Positions 53,670 through 63,296 of a DNA stretch of 64,000 nt are shown one piece after another. The stretch is from Hymenobacter nivis. GTDB lineage: Bacteria > Bacteroidota > Bacteroidia > Cytophagales > Hymenobacteraceae. The position numbers and the translations under genes were made by a program. The DNA lies in contig NZ_RCYZ01000006.1 of the NCBI RefSeq assembly GCF_006439025.1, forward strand, positions 248,001 to 312,000, written 5' to 3'. The notes beneath the pieces were generated by a model, which saw only the letters and a program-made list of their open reading frames with translations, searched no databases and was not told where the DNA came from. Each line of letters begins with the position of its first letter. Positions within the stretch are counted from its first letter, which is position 1.

Positions 53670-54578
53670 ATGAAAAAAGTCGTTTTAGTACTCGCCGCCC
53701 TGAGCCTGGCTGGAGCCGTTGCCGCCCAGGATACTGCCCCCCGCCCGGCCGCGCCCGCCCCGGCCCGGCCCCGGCTCTTCGATGCTGGCCAGCGCTCGGC
53801 TCCGGCCCCCGCCCGGGGCCGCGACGCCAGCCCGCCCCGCCCGGGCCCCGGCCGCGACCGTCCCAATTGGAACAGTGGCGGCTCCTACACTGTGCTCGAC
53901 TTGGGCGGCCTGCTCGACGTGGTGCTGCACGGCCGCGATGCGTGGCGCAACTACCCGGTGCCCCCCCGCCCCCCGGTGGCCGGCCCCCCGGTGGATTACT
54001 TCCGCCCCGCCACCGCCTTCAGCGGGCGGGTGGGCTTGAAGGCCGGCTTCAACCTGGCCACCGTGACGGGCGGCAACGCGCCGGGTAAGTTCTCGTACCG
54101 CGACGGCTTCAGCACGGGCGCGATGGCCGATTTTAGCCTGAACGGCTACCTCTCGCTGCACCCCGAGCTGCTGTTTTCGCAGAAGGGCGCGCGCTACGAC
54201 GAAACCGACGCCAACGGGGCCCGCTTCGCCGGGAAGCTGCGCCTCAACTACTTCGACCTGCCCGTGCTGCTGCGTGCCCACGCCCCCGGCGGCCTGTTTG
54301 CGGAAGTGGGCCCCCAGCTGGGCTACTTGGTGGGACAGAAAACGGAATCGACCGAGTACGTGCCGGGCCAGGACCCGCGCGCCACCAGCCGCGTCGACAT
54401 GGCCGGCACCCGCCGCCTCGAACTGGGCTACGTGGCCGGCGTGGGCTATCAGCTGCCGCAGGGCCTGGAAATAAGCGCGCGCTACAACGGCGGCCTCGCC
54501 GACCTCAACGACCCGGCCAGCGGCCCCGCCCTGCACAACGCGCTCATCCAACTGCAAATAGGCTATCTATTCAAGTAA
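53670..54578 (+). CDS. Outer-membrane protein with PorT-like beta-barrel
   Basis: A 302-residue protein with a signal peptide (1-20, ending AVAAQ), then a Pro/Arg/Ala-rich disordered stretch (about 22-75), a short conserved-looking segment (SYTVLDLGGLLDVVLHG) and an eight-strand-type barrel from about residue 118 (GRVGLKAGFNLATVTGG ... LIQLQIGYLFK). The barrel part matches the OMP_b-brl_2/PorT-like pattern, including LRLNYFDLPVLLRAH. A TTG at 53652 is a possible but weaker start. Function unknown. Confidence 0.85.
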   Translation: MKKVVLVLAALSLAGAVAAQDTAPRPAAPAPARPRLFDAGQRSAPAPARGRDASPPRPGPGRDRPNWNSGGSYTVLDLGGLLDVVLHGRDAWRNYPVPPRPPVAGPPVDYFRPATAFSGRVGLKAGFNLATVTGGNAPGKFSYRDGFSTGAMADFSLNGYLSLHPELLFSQKGARYDETDANGARFAGKLRLNYFDLPVLLRAHAPGGLFAEVGPQLGYLVGQKTESTEYVPGQDPRATSRVDMAGTRRLELGYVAGVGYQLPQGLEISARYNGGLADLNDPASGPALHNALIQLQIGYLFK

Positions 54579-54619
54579 GCTAAGCGGCCGGCGCGCTCGT
54601 GGGGTTGCCGCCCGGGGCC

Positions 54620-57214
54620 CTAAAACCGGGCCCCCAGCACCACAGTTTTTTTGTACTCGCGCCGCTCGCCGCCGGCGGGCCGGAACAGCTCAACGTGCAA
54701 AATGTAGTAGCCCACGGCCGCCTTGCGGCCCCCGTCGTCCAGGCCGTCCCAGGCCACGAAGCCGGCGGTGGGCAGGCTCTCGTTGCGCAGCAGGCGGCGG
54801 GTGAGGCGGCCCACGGCGTCGTACACCGTGATGGAGCCCACGTAGCCGGGCTGGTCAAGCTGGTAGTTAAGGGTGGTGAAATCCTGCTGGCCGTCGTCGT
54901 CGGGCGTGAAGACTTCGGGCACTACGGTCAGTTCCTGGCCGCCACCGGGCGCGTCCTGAGCCTGCGAGTTGGGGCGGCCGGGCGTGGCGTAGCCCACGGT
55001 GCCGGCCGCTGAGTGGAAGTTGCTGCCCAAGCTGGGGCCCTGCGCCCGGATGCGCTCCAGCGACACGCCGTCCTGGCTGGCGAGCAGTGGCAGGTGCAGG
55101 CTTTTGTTGTAGGCCAGGCGGTCAATTTCCTGCCCGCTGGCGCTGAGCAACACCGCCAGGCCGGCGTCGTCGGGCCAGGTGGGCAGGGCCCCCACGGCGA
55201 GTAGCGTGGCGGCATCGGCGCTGGTGGGGTACTGCGCCTGCACCGTGGCCGCACTGGTGCTAAAGGCTACCAGCTGCCCCGGCGCCAGCACGTAGGGCCC
55301 CGGGCACATGGGCAGCCCCGCCCCGCCATCGCCCACCTGAAACCCTTGAATGTCAACGTATTTCTGGCTCCGGTTCAGCAATTCAATGAAGCGCACGGCC
55401 CCCACGCGGGGGTTGAACAGCAGTTCATTTACCACCACGTCGCCGGGCGCGGCGGCTTCGGGCAGGGCAAAGTCGGCGGCTTGGAGTGGGCCGCTGGCGT
55501 TGCCGGCGCAGTCGGTGGCGGTTTGCACCGTCAGAGTGGTGGGCCGGCTGGGCGCAAGCGCCCCGGCAAGCGTCAGGTCCACTACCCGAAAGTCGGGGCC
55601 CACCGGCGCGGCGCGGGCCACGGCCGGCGCGGGGGCCCCCAGGGCGTAGCGGGCGGGGTTGGCCGCGGCGGCGCTGTCGAGCTTTTCGGAGAAGAACAGG
55701 CGCACAGTGCGGGCGTCCACGGCCACGGCGCGGAGCAGGGCGGGCGGGGCGGCGTCGGGGTGCGGGGCCCCGGCGGCGTTGGTGCGGCCGGGGGTGCCGC
55801 CGCGCGGGTCGGGGCTGGCGGTCCAGTTGTCGGCCCCGGCGCAGAGGTTGGCGGGGTCCACCATTTCCAGGCTCCAGCCGCCGGCTTGCTTACGCGCGTC
55901 GCGGTACCAGGCGTCGGAGTACGCCACCTCGAACAGCACCCGGCCGCTGGGGCCCCGCAGCACCAGTTGGTCGCCGCCGTTGCTCAGCGCGGGGAAATTG
56001 GTGAGCCCGTACACCTTGCCAAACGGGGCAAACTGCGCCGCCCGGGTGGTGCCGCACACCACCGCGTACTGCCCCGGCAGCAGCCGCGCCGTGTCGGGAA
56101 ACACGGCCTGGGCGGCGGTGCCCGTTTTGCCCAGCCGCACGCCGCGCAGGCTGAGGGTTTTGGTGGCCGAGCGGTTGTAAACCTCCACAAACTCCGACTC
56201 GGGCAGGCCCACCGCCGGCGTTTCGTCGGCCATTATCTCGGTGATAATCAAGTCGCCAAACCCCGGCGCCACCGGCAGCCCCGCGAAACTGGCCGCCAGG
56301 GGCCCCGGCGCCGCGTTGCCAAATAAGTCGGCCACCTGCCGCACTTCCAGCACGTTGGTCGCCGGCAAATCAGCCCCGAAGGTGAGGCGCACCACGGCCG
56401 GGTTGCTGGCCAACACTTCGGCCGCCACTGGCGCCGCCCCGCCGCGCAGCCGGTAGCTGGCCGCCAGGGCCCCCGTGGCCGGGTCCACGGCTTCGTTGCA
56501 CACGGCGTCCACCCGGCGCGCATCGAGCGGCGTGGCCCGCAGCAGCAGGGGCGGCGTGGCGTCCACCGCGCTGAAATCGTCGAAGTAGAAGTTCTTCCCG
56601 TTGGTTGATGAATAGAGCAGGGCCACGCCCGCAGCGGCGCTGCGCTGGTAGGCGGCGTCGGTGGCCGGGGCCCCGTCGGCCACGAAGGTGCGGCCCCCGG
56701 CCAGGTCGCGCTCCAGCGTCCAGCGGCTGGTGGTGCTGCGGGTGATGCGTACGCGCACCAAGTTGTTGGTGCTGCTGGCCAAGGTGTTGGCCTGGCCGGT
56801 GATGAGGGCCACGGCGGTTTTCGCCGAGTCTTTGCGGAACAGCGTGAGGTTATCGGCGGTGCCGCCCAGGCGCACGAAGTAGCCGCTGGTGGCGGCGCTG
56901 CCCAGGTCGGGCCCCGAGGCCATCAGCCACACGTCGGCCAGGTTGCTGGCGCTGGTGGCCAAGCGCAGGTTGGCCCAAAATTCCCAGGTGGTGCCGGTGC
57001 TGGCGCGGCAGGGCACGGCCAGCTGCAGGCGCGTGCCGGTAGTGGCCGGGCCGTTGCTTTGCAGCTGGCCTTGGGCGTTGACGGTAAAGAAATTAGCGGT
57101 ACCGGTCCAGGCGGGGTTAGCGGTAAAATTGCCGTCGGTGAAGTCGTCGCGCAGTTGGGCCGAAGCCGCGTGGGAAAACAATAAAAAAACGAAGAATAGT
57201 AAGATTTTCGACAT
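54620..57214 (-). CDS. Lamin-tail-domain surface protein with C-terminal T9SS-type domain
   Basis: An 864-residue exported protein with a signal peptide (1-20, ending AASAQ). After a jelly-roll-like N-terminal domain (LRDDFTDGNF ..., about 20-200) come Ig-like SbsA-type domains (TPLDARRVDAVCNEAVD; VAVDARTVRLFFSEKLD) alternating with lamin-tail domains (LIITEIMADETPAV...EFVEVYNRS and VVNELLFNPRVG...FIELLNRS). The end (EVFTPDDDGQQDFTTLNYQL ... GYYILHVELF) is a FlgD-Ig-like module of the type B T9SS group. This layout occurs in surface proteins of gliding Bacteroidota. The frame is open to 58027 over the asd gene; 57214 gives the signal peptide. The stop is TAGGGCCCC. Confidence 0.9.
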   Translation of the reverse strand: MSKILLFFVFLLFSHAASAQLRDDFTDGNFTANPAWTGTANFFTVNAQGQLQSNGPATTGTRLQLAVPCRASTGTTWEFWANLRLATSASNLADVWLMASGPDLGSAATSGYFVRLGGTADNLTLFRKDSAKTAVALITGQANTLASSTNNLVRVRITRSTTSRWTLERDLAGGRTFVADGAPATDAAYQRSAAAGVALLYSSTNGKNFYFDDFSAVDATPPLLLRATPLDARRVDAVCNEAVDPATGALAASYRLRGGAAPVAAEVLASNPAVVRLTFGADLPATNVLEVRQVADLFGNAAPGPLAASFAGLPVAPGFGDLIITEIMADETPAVGLPESEFVEVYNRSATKTLSLRGVRLGKTGTAAQAVFPDTARLLPGQYAVVCGTTRAAQFAPFGKVYGLTNFPALSNGGDQLVLRGPSGRVLFEVAYSDAWYRDARKQAGGWSLEMVDPANLCAGADNWTASPDPRGGTPGRTNAAGAPHPDAAPPALLRAVAVDARTVRLFFSEKLDSAAAANPARYALGAPAPAVARAAPVGPDFRVVDLTLAGALAPSRPTTLTVQTATDCAGNASGPLQAADFALPEAAAPGDVVVNELLFNPRVGAVRFIELLNRSQKYVDIQGFQVGDGGAGLPMCPGPYVLAPGQLVAFSTSAATVQAQYPTSADAATLLAVGALPTWPDDAGLAVLLSASGQEIDRLAYNKSLHLPLLASQDGVSLERIRAQGPSLGSNFHSAAGTVGYATPGRPNSQAQDAPGGGQELTVVPEVFTPDDDGQQDFTTLNYQLDQPGYVGSITVYDAVGRLTRRLLRNESLPTAGFVAWDGLDDGGRKAAVGYYILHVELFRPAGGERREYKKTVVLGARF

Positions 57215-57322
57215 TAATAAGCGGACTAGAAGGGCATTAGCGTCGAATGTAAGCCATTTTTGGTGACCTTTGCCTGGCGCGTGCGTCATTTTGCGCGCCC
57301 CTTCAACCCCTTGATTACCTCC

Positions 57323-58318
57323 ATGAAACTTGCCATTGTGGGTGCCACCGGCCTGGTGGGCACCGAGCTGCTGAAAGTGCTGGCCGAGCGCCAGTTCCCC
57401 CTCACCGAGTTGCTGCCCGTGGCCTCGGCCAAATCGGTGGGCCAACTGGTTCGCTTTCAAGGCAAAGACTACCCCGTGGTGAGCATGGACGATGCCATTG
57501 CAGCCCGTCCCGACATCGCCATTTTCTCGGCCGGCGGCTCGGTTTCGAAGGAGCACGCCCCGCGCTTCGCCGCCGTGGGCACCACTGTGGTCGACAACTC
57601 CTCGGCCTGGCGCATGGACCCCACCAAGAAGCTCGTGGTGCCCGAAATCAACGCCAATACCCTCACGGCGGCCGATAAAATCATCGCTAACCCGAACTGC
57701 TCCACCATTCAGATGGTGGTGGCCTTGAACGACTTGCACAAGGCTTATGGTTTGCAGCGTATCGTGGTGAGCACCTACCAGAGCGTGACCGGCACCGGCA
57801 AAAAAGCCGTGGACCAGCTCATGGAGGAGCGCGCCGGCCAAACGGCCAGCAACCCCGCCTACCCGCACCCCATCGACCTGAACGTGCTGCCGCACATCGA
57901 CGTGTTCGAAGAAAACGGCTACACCAAGGAAGAGATGAAAATGGTGCACGAAACCAAGAAAATCATGGGTGACAACAGCATCCGGGTGACGGCCACCTGC
58001 GTGCGCATCCCCGTGATGGGCGGCCACTCAGAGGCCGTGAACGTGCAGTTTCACAAGGAGTTTGCCATGGCCGAGGTGCGCACCATCCTGCGCCACACCG
58101 CCGGCGTGGAGCTGGTCGACGAGCCGAGCCAGAACCTGTACCCCATGCCCAAAGACAGCCACGGCCACGATGCCGTGCTGGTGGGCCGCCTGCGCCGCGA
58201 CGAAACCCAGGAATGCACGCTGAACATGTGGGTGGTGGCCGACAACCTCCGCAAAGGTGCCGCCACCAACGCCGTGCAAATCGCTGAATACTTGGTAGCC
58301 AACAAATTGGTAGGCTAG
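57323..58318 (+). CDS. asd: Aspartate-semialdehyde dehydrogenase
   Basis: A 331-residue NADPH-dependent enzyme that makes aspartate semialdehyde for lysine, threonine and methionine, and so feeds the homoserine used by MetX. Signatures: VGATGLVGTELL at the start, SAGGSVSKEHAP, VVPEIN, the catalytic cysteine in NPNCSTIQM (about 127), the acid-base histidine in MGGHSEAVN (about 234) and VGRLRRDETQ. The frame is open from 57260, but the ATG at 57323 matches the family. It is divergent from the lamin-tail gene; TACATTCG (minus, 57244-57251) and GACCTTTG (plus, near 57265) are -7-like elements for the two directions. Confidence 0.95.
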   Translation: MKLAIVGATGLVGTELLKVLAERQFPLTELLPVASAKSVGQLVRFQGKDYPVVSMDDAIAARPDIAIFSAGGSVSKEHAPRFAAVGTTVVDNSSAWRMDPTKKLVVPEINANTLTAADKIIANPNCSTIQMVVALNDLHKAYGLQRIVVSTYQSVTGTGKKAVDQLMEERAGQTASNPAYPHPIDLNVLPHIDVFEENGYTKEEMKMVHETKKIMGDNSIRVTATCVRIPVMGGHSEAVNVQFHKEFAMAEVRTILRHTAGVELVDEPSQNLYPMPKDSHGHDAVLVGRLRRDETQECTLNMWVVADNLRKGAATNAVQIAEYLVANKLVG

Positions 58319-58352
58319 GTTGCAGCGCCGCTTGGCAGTGCGTTGAAACGAG

Positions 58353-58467
58353 GTGGCCTGGCGAATTGCCCGAAGGGCTTTGTCGGGCCACTCTGGCTAA
58401 GGCCCGGGGCCCCTGTTCGAGGATAAAAGTGGTCTGGCGAAGCCCTGCGGGTAATTCGCCGGACCAC
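58353..58467. repeat. Pair of inverted 39-nt REP-like units
   Basis: 58353-58391 and 58429-58467 are 39 bases each and are reverse complements with about eight differences; each unit is itself a hairpin (GTGGTCTGGCGAA .. TTCGCCGGACCAC). A 37-base spacer containing GGGGCCCC separates them. Confidence 0.85.
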
Positions 58468-58523
58468 TCCCGTTTCAGGCCATTGCCCCGCTTTTTGCGC
58501 TGACAGCTGGCCAAAATCCACGC

Positions 58524-58531
58524 TACATTTA
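58524..58531 (+). promoter_or_regulatory. -7-like promoter element TACATTTA
   Basis: One mismatch from TAnnTTTG, five bases before the ATG at 58537. Confidence 0.5.
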
Positions 58532-58536
58532 GCGCT

Positions 58537-60483
58537 ATGCGCGGAATCCTGGTTGCTTTCCTGTTGCTATTGGCCAGCTTGGCCCGGGCCCAGGGCTCCG
58601 CCGAGCTGCGCGGCCGCGTGGTGGATGCCGAAACGGGCCAGCCGGTGCCCAACGCGCAAGTGGGCGTGGCCGGCAACCGCCTGGGCACCAGCACCAACGC
58701 CGAGGGGGTTTTTACGCTCAGCGTCCCGCCCGCGTACCAGCACGAGCCGCTGGAGGTGGCCCTGCTCGGCTACCGCAAGTACACCCAGGCATTGCCGCCG
58801 CTGCCGGGCCCCGGGTTGGTCATCCGCCTGCAAATCAGCCCCGCGGCGCTGGGCGAAGTGACGGTGACCAGCTCCGTGACGGGCATCATCCGGGAGGCGG
58901 TGGCGCGCATTCCGCGCAACTACCCGGTGCGGCCGGCGCGCCTCACGGGATTCTACCGCGAGGCCGAAAGCGCGCGGGGCGACAGCAGCCAGTACCAGTA
59001 CTTTGCCGAAGGCTTGTTGACGGTGTACCAGGCGGGCTACCAGCACCCCGGCGACGACGGGGCAGTGGAAATCCGGGAGTCGCGCAAGGTGGAGCTGCGG
59101 GCCCCCGGCACTGCCGACCACAGCTGGTACGGGGGCCCCTTCGTGCCGCACCAGCTCGATTTTGTGCACCGCCGCGCGGCCTTCATCAACCCAGCCCACT
59201 TCCGCGACTACGATTACCGGCTGCTGCCCCAAACCACGTTCCGGGGCCGGCCGGTGTACGTTATTGCCTTTGCCCCCAAGCCGGGCCGGGCGGCGCGGGC
59301 CGATTACGCGGGCCGGCTCTACATTGAGGAAAACAGCTACGCCTTTCTGCGGGCCGAGTGGCACCGCACACCGGCCGGCCTGCGCCACGAAAACCAGGCG
59401 GCCGTGGCCATCGAAGCGCGCGTCAGCCGCGTCGATTACCAGCCCTACGCCGGCCGCTGGTACCTCAAAAGCGCCCGGCAACGCACCCAGGGCCGCCCGC
59501 GGCTGGGCCCCCAGGGGCCCGTCAGCGTGCTGGTGGAATACCTGACCACGGCCATTGACACCACGCAGGCGCCCCGGCCCAGCTACGCGGCCCGCGCCCA
59601 GTACCGCGACGTGTACCTGGAAAACCCGGTGCCCTATGACTCTACTTTTTGGCAGCGCCAAACTACGCTGGTGCTGCCCGCGGCCGTGCGGCAGGCGCTG
59701 CGCCGGGCGGCCGCGCCGGGCCCCGTAGCGGCGGCCGAAAGCCCGGCCACTGCGGGGCCCCCAGCCGCCCCGGTGCGCCGCCCGAGCCGGCTGCGCTACG
59801 GCTACTTGGTGGGCACCTGGCCGGTGGCGGTATCCGGCGGCGCGGTGCAGGCGGGGTTTGCGCCGGCCGGCTCAAGCTTTCAAGCGCTGGGCACGGCGGC
59901 GTTGCGGGCGCAAAGCGCAACGTATTGGTATGGTTTCTCTTACGAGTACAATGCCGTGGGCGGGTGGTGGCTGCGCCTGGCCTCGCGCAGCGGCTTCGGG
60001 CGGCTGGGCGGCAGCGGCTGGGAGGGCGGCCTGGCCTACGAGCGCAACCTCAACCCGCGCCGCCGGCCGGTTTTGGCGCGGGCGGGGCTCACGTATTTTC
60101 GCCAAACCGTGGGCCGCGACCTGGGGCCCTACCACAACCCCGACGCCGGCCTGCGCGTGGCCGGCACCGCCTTCAAAGCCGACGAAATTGGCCTGACGCT
60201 GCAAACCACCACGGGGGCCCTGCAGCCCAAGCTGGGCCTGGGCCTGGAGCTGAGCCGCCGCCTGGAGCTGGTGGCCGACGCGGGCTGCCTGCTCTTCCCG
60301 CGCACCCGCACCCAGCTGGCCCTCGACGAGCGCAGCGGCTTCTGGCTCAGCCGCAGCGCGGCCGCCTTCGACCTGCCCACCGCCGAGGCCACCCTGCGCG
60401 TGAATGGCCAGCCGGCCACCGCCGCGCCGTGGCAGCCCGGCCGGCTCACCTTCAGCTTCGGGCTGCTGTACCGGCCGCGGTAG
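58537..60483 (+). CDS. Carboxypeptidase-regulatory-like outer-membrane protein
   Basis: A 648-residue exported protein with a signal peptide (1-18, ending ARAQ). Residues about 24-105 are a carboxypeptidase-regulatory-like domain (ELRGRVVDAETGQPVPNAQV). Then a beta-rich region starts IIREAVARIPRNYPVRPARL, parallel to IMQDVIKNIPANY in the 20227 gene, and includes FYREAES and LDFVHRRAAF. After an Ala/Pro linker (about 390-412) the last 230 residues look like a beta-barrel (YGYLVGTWPVAVSGG ... RLTFSFGLLYRPR). Resembles DUF5686-type proteins, but assignment is uncertain. The stop is TAGGGCCCC. Confidence 0.8.
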   Translation: MRGILVAFLLLLASLARAQGSAELRGRVVDAETGQPVPNAQVGVAGNRLGTSTNAEGVFTLSVPPAYQHEPLEVALLGYRKYTQALPPLPGPGLVIRLQISPAALGEVTVTSSVTGIIREAVARIPRNYPVRPARLTGFYREAESARGDSSQYQYFAEGLLTVYQAGYQHPGDDGAVEIRESRKVELRAPGTADHSWYGGPFVPHQLDFVHRRAAFINPAHFRDYDYRLLPQTTFRGRPVYVIAFAPKPGRAARADYAGRLYIEENSYAFLRAEWHRTPAGLRHENQAAVAIEARVSRVDYQPYAGRWYLKSARQRTQGRPRLGPQGPVSVLVEYLTTAIDTTQAPRPSYAARAQYRDVYLENPVPYDSTFWQRQTTLVLPAAVRQALRRAAAPGPVAAAESPATAGPPAAPVRRPSRLRYGYLVGTWPVAVSGGAVQAGFAPAGSSFQALGTAALRAQSATYWYGFSYEYNAVGGWWLRLASRSGFGRLGGSGWEGGLAYERNLNPRRRPVLARAGLTYFRQTVGRDLGPYHNPDAGLRVAGTAFKADEIGLTLQTTTGALQPKLGLGLELSRRLELVADAGCLLFPRTRTQLALDERSGFWLSRSAAAFDLPTAEATLRVNGQPATAAPWQPGRLTFSFGLLYRPR

Positions 60484-60554
60484 GGCCCCGGGGGCGAGGT
60501 TCCCTCAAAGTGAGCAGATAGCCTCCCGGTACGCCCCGGCCGTATGGGCTTGGT

Positions 60555-61157
60555 ATGAAGCTAGGCTTGGAATTTTACCAGCGGCCCGACGTGCTGCAAA
60601 TTGCCCGCGAGCTGCTGGGTAAACACCTTTACACCAGCATTGACGGGGTGATAACCGCCGGCCGGGTGGTCGAAACCGAGGCCTACCGCCACGAGGGCGA
60701 CCACTCGATGACCATGCACCTGCAACGCAAGCGCCAGCAAGCCAGCGCCTTGTACGTGCCCGGCGGCCACGCCTACATCTACACCGTGTACGCCCGGCAC
60801 GCGCTGTTCAACATCGCCACCCACGACGCCGCCCACCCCGATACGGTGCTCATCCGGGCCATCGAGCCGCTGGTGGGCGTGGACGAGATGCTGCGCCGCC
60901 GTGGCCTGGGGGCCCCCGCGCGCGCCCTCACCGCGGGCCCCGGCGTGCTTACCCAGGCGCTGGGCATCACGCCCGCCCTCAGCGGCACGGCCCTGGATGG
61001 CAACGTATTATGGTTTGAAGACCACGGCGAAACCGTGCCCGCCGCCGATGTGCTGGCCAGCGCCCGCGTGGGCCTGGCCTACGCCGGGGCCGAGGCCGCG
61101 GCGCTGCCCTGGCGCTTCCGCATCGTTGGCAGCCAGTGGACCAGCCCCGCCAAGTAG
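60555..61157 (+). CDS. 3-methyladenine DNA glycosylase (AAG/MPG family)
   Basis: A 200-residue alkyladenine-type glycosylase that removes 3-methyladenine and related lesions in base-excision repair. Family features: LGKHLYTSIDGV, the catalytic glutamate in RVVETEAYRHEGDHSM (about residue 41), PGGHAYIYTVYARHALFNI with the intercalating tyrosine region, LIRAIEPLVG and the TAGPGVLTQALGI loop. Length is standard. The start ATG at 60555 matches the family. No operon partner is obvious. Confidence 0.94.
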   Translation: MKLGLEFYQRPDVLQIARELLGKHLYTSIDGVITAGRVVETEAYRHEGDHSMTMHLQRKRQQASALYVPGGHAYIYTVYARHALFNIATHDAAHPDTVLIRAIEPLVGVDEMLRRRGLGAPARALTAGPGVLTQALGITPALSGTALDGNVLWFEDHGETVPAADVLASARVGLAYAGAEAAALPWRFRIVGSQWTSPAK

Positions 61158-61215
61158 CGCGCCCTTTACCACCCCAGCTGCGTATCGTTAGCTGAATTTT
61201 ATATCTCCCCTTATC

Positions 61216-61815
61216 ATGGCTACTTCTGAAGATAACTTGGGCGGCCGGCTGCCGCTGCTGGCGCCCGACGCCCTCGACGCCGACCAGCAAAAACTCTACG
61301 ACGCGCTGACGGCCAAGATGGTACCCTGGGCCAACCAGTCGGGCTTCCGGGCCGATACCGCCGACGGCCGCGTCATCGGGCCGTTCAACGCCATGCTGCG
61401 CAGCCCGCGCATCAGCCAAGCTTTGCTGGCCCTCACCAACGCCGAGGGCGAATTTACCGCGCTCAGCGAGCGGGTGCGCCAAGTGGTCATCCTCACCGTG
61501 GGGGCCCTGTGGCGGGCCGACTACGAGCTGTACGCCCACGCCGCCGTGGGGGCCCAAGCCGGCTTCGACGCCGCCACCGTGGGGGCCCTGGTGGCCGGCG
61601 AGAAGCCCGCCGCGCTCTCCGCCGCCGAAAGCCTGGCCTACGACCTCACCCACCGCCTCACCGCCCAGCACCAAATACCGGCCGACCTGTACGGGCAAGC
61701 AGTGGCCACTTTCGGCGAGAAGGGCGTGGTGGACCTGATCTACCTCGCCGGCCACTACATGATTATTTCCGGATTGCTTAATACCTTCGCCGTCCCCGCG
61801 CCGGCTCCCTCCTGA
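61216..61815 (+). CDS. Carboxymuconolactone decarboxylase/AhpD-like protein
   Basis: A 199-residue all-helical AhpD-like protein. The core is LSERVRQVVILTVGALWRADYELYAHAAVGAQAGFD, in which the CxxC of peroxidase-type AhpD is missing (Trp-Arg-Ala-Asp at that place) but the Glu and His of carboxymuconolactone decarboxylases are kept. The C-terminal half repeats a related helical pair (EKGVVDLIYLAGHYMIISGLLN). A non-redox decarboxylase-like role is more likely than peroxidase. Substrate unknown. Confidence 0.88.
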   Translation: MATSEDNLGGRLPLLAPDALDADQQKLYDALTAKMVPWANQSGFRADTADGRVIGPFNAMLRSPRISQALLALTNAEGEFTALSERVRQVVILTVGALWRADYELYAHAAVGAQAGFDAATVGALVAGEKPAALSAAESLAYDLTHRLTAQHQIPADLYGQAVATFGEKGVVDLIYLAGHYMIISGLLNTFAVPAPAPS

Positions 61816-61847
61816 TTTATCAGGTAATAGGCCGTTGGATGTGAGCG

Positions 61848-61880
61848 TTTTGGATGCCGGTTGGTATTTGCTTACTTTAG
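61848..61880 (+). promoter_or_regulatory. Promoter of the sugar dehydrogenase gene
   Basis: TTTTGG (61848-61853), 19 bases, then TACTTTAG (61873-61880), in line with the Bacteroidota -33/-7 arrangement, 21 bases before the ATG. Confidence 0.45.
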
Positions 61881-61901
61881 GGGGTCTTTTGCTGTTTTCG
61901 C

Positions 61902-63296
61902 ATGAAAAAAAACTTGCTTCTCGTGGGGTTGGCGGCGGGCCTGGGGGCCCCCGCGGCCCGGGCCCAAGCGCCGGCGCTGGCCACGTTTCCGGTGGGCACG
62001 GCCACCGTCACGGTGTCGGAGCTGACGCCCGGGCTGGCCACCATCTGGGAGCTGGCCTGGGGCCCCGACGACTTCCTGTGGGCCACCGAGCGCGCCGGGC
62101 GCATCAGCCGCATCAACCCCACCACCGGGGCGGTGCTGCCGCTGCTCACCATCGACGACGTGACGCAGAACAACGAGAGCGGCTTGTTGGGCATGGCCCT
62201 GCACCCCGATTTTGCCACCCAGCCCTACGTGTACGTGGTGTACAACTACACCGAGCAGGGGGCCCTGAAGGAGAAGCTGGTGCGCTACACCTACGCCGCT
62301 GCCGCCGGCACGCTGGGGGCCCCGCTGGTGCTGCTGGGCGGCATTGGGGCCACCACCACGCACAGCGGCTCGCGCCTGCTCATCCTGCCCGACCGCACCC
62401 TGCTGATGACCACCGGCGACGCCCAGCAGCAGCCCGAGGCCCAGAACAAAGCCTCGCTGAACGGCAAAATCCTGCGCCTGAACCTCGACGGCACCGTGCC
62501 GGCCGACAACCCCACGCCCGGCAGCTACGTGTACACGCTGGGCCACCGCAACCCCCAGGGCCTGGTGCAGCTCGCCGATGGCCGCCTCTACAGCTCGGAG
62601 CACGGCCCCAACAACGACGACGAAATCAACAAGATAGAAGTGGGCCGCAACTACGGCTGGCCCACCGTGGAGGGCCTCTGCAACCTGCCGGCCGAGGCCG
62701 CGTTCTGCGCCGCCAACAACGTGCGCGAGCCCCTCACCACCTGGACGCCCACCATCGCCCCGGCCGCCCTCAAGTACTACGACCACCCCGCCATTCCGGG
62801 CTGGCGCGGCAGCCTGCTGGCGGCGGCCCTGGGCGGCCGCCGCCTCGTGCAGATGCCCCTGGATGCCAGCGGCATGACCATCACGGCCCGCAACGAGTTT
62901 CTGGCCACCTTTGGCCGCCTGCGCAGCCTGTGCGTGTCGCCGGCCGGCCGGGTATACGTGGGCACTAGCAACCGCGACGGCCGCGGCACCCCCGCCACCG
63001 CCGACGACCGCATTTTGGTGCTCGAAAACCGGGCCTACATGCCCACGGCCAACCGCAACGCCGCGGCCGTCAAGTTCGAGATTTTTCCCAACCCCGCCCG
63101 CCAGCAGGCCAGCCTCACGCTGCCCGCCCCGGGGGCCCACGTCACCATCTGCGACATGCTGGGCCGCCGCCTGCGCGAGCAGTCCGTGGCCGGCCTCACC
63201 GCCACTCTCGACCTGGTCGGCCTGCCCGCCGGCCGCTACTTGGTGGCCGTGGCCACCGCCGCCGGCACCGCCACCAGGCCCCTGAGCGTGGAGTAA
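61902..63296 (+). CDS. PQQ-type sugar dehydrogenase (GSDH family) with T9SS sorting domain
   Basis: A 464-residue exported quinoprotein-like beta-propeller of the glucose/sorbosone dehydrogenase family. Signal peptide 1-21 (ending ARAQ). Signatures: LAWGPDDFLWATERAGRISRI, SGLLGMALHPDF, THSGSRLLILPDRTLLMTTGD (catalytic His region), LNGKILRLNLDG, LGHRNPQGL and SSEHGPNNDDEIN. From about 383 a type A T9SS sorting domain begins (FEIFPNPARQQASLTL ... AGRYLVAV). It would oxidise sugars or similar alcohols at the cell surface; the acceptor is not shown by sequence. Confidence 0.92.
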   Translation: MKKNLLLVGLAAGLGAPAARAQAPALATFPVGTATVTVSELTPGLATIWELAWGPDDFLWATERAGRISRINPTTGAVLPLLTIDDVTQNNESGLLGMALHPDFATQPYVYVVYNYTEQGALKEKLVRYTYAAAAGTLGAPLVLLGGIGATTTHSGSRLLILPDRTLLMTTGDAQQQPEAQNKASLNGKILRLNLDGTVPADNPTPGSYVYTLGHRNPQGLVQLADGRLYSSEHGPNNDDEINKIEVGRNYGWPTVEGLCNLPAEAAFCAANNVREPLTTWTPTIAPAALKYYDHPAIPGWRGSLLAAALGGRRLVQMPLDASGMTITARNEFLATFGRLRSLCVSPAGRVYVGTSNRDGRGTPATADDRILVLENRAYMPTANRNAAAVKFEIFPNPARQQASLTLPAPGAHVTICDMLGRRLREQSVAGLTATLDLVGLPAGRYLVAVATAAGTATRPLSVE

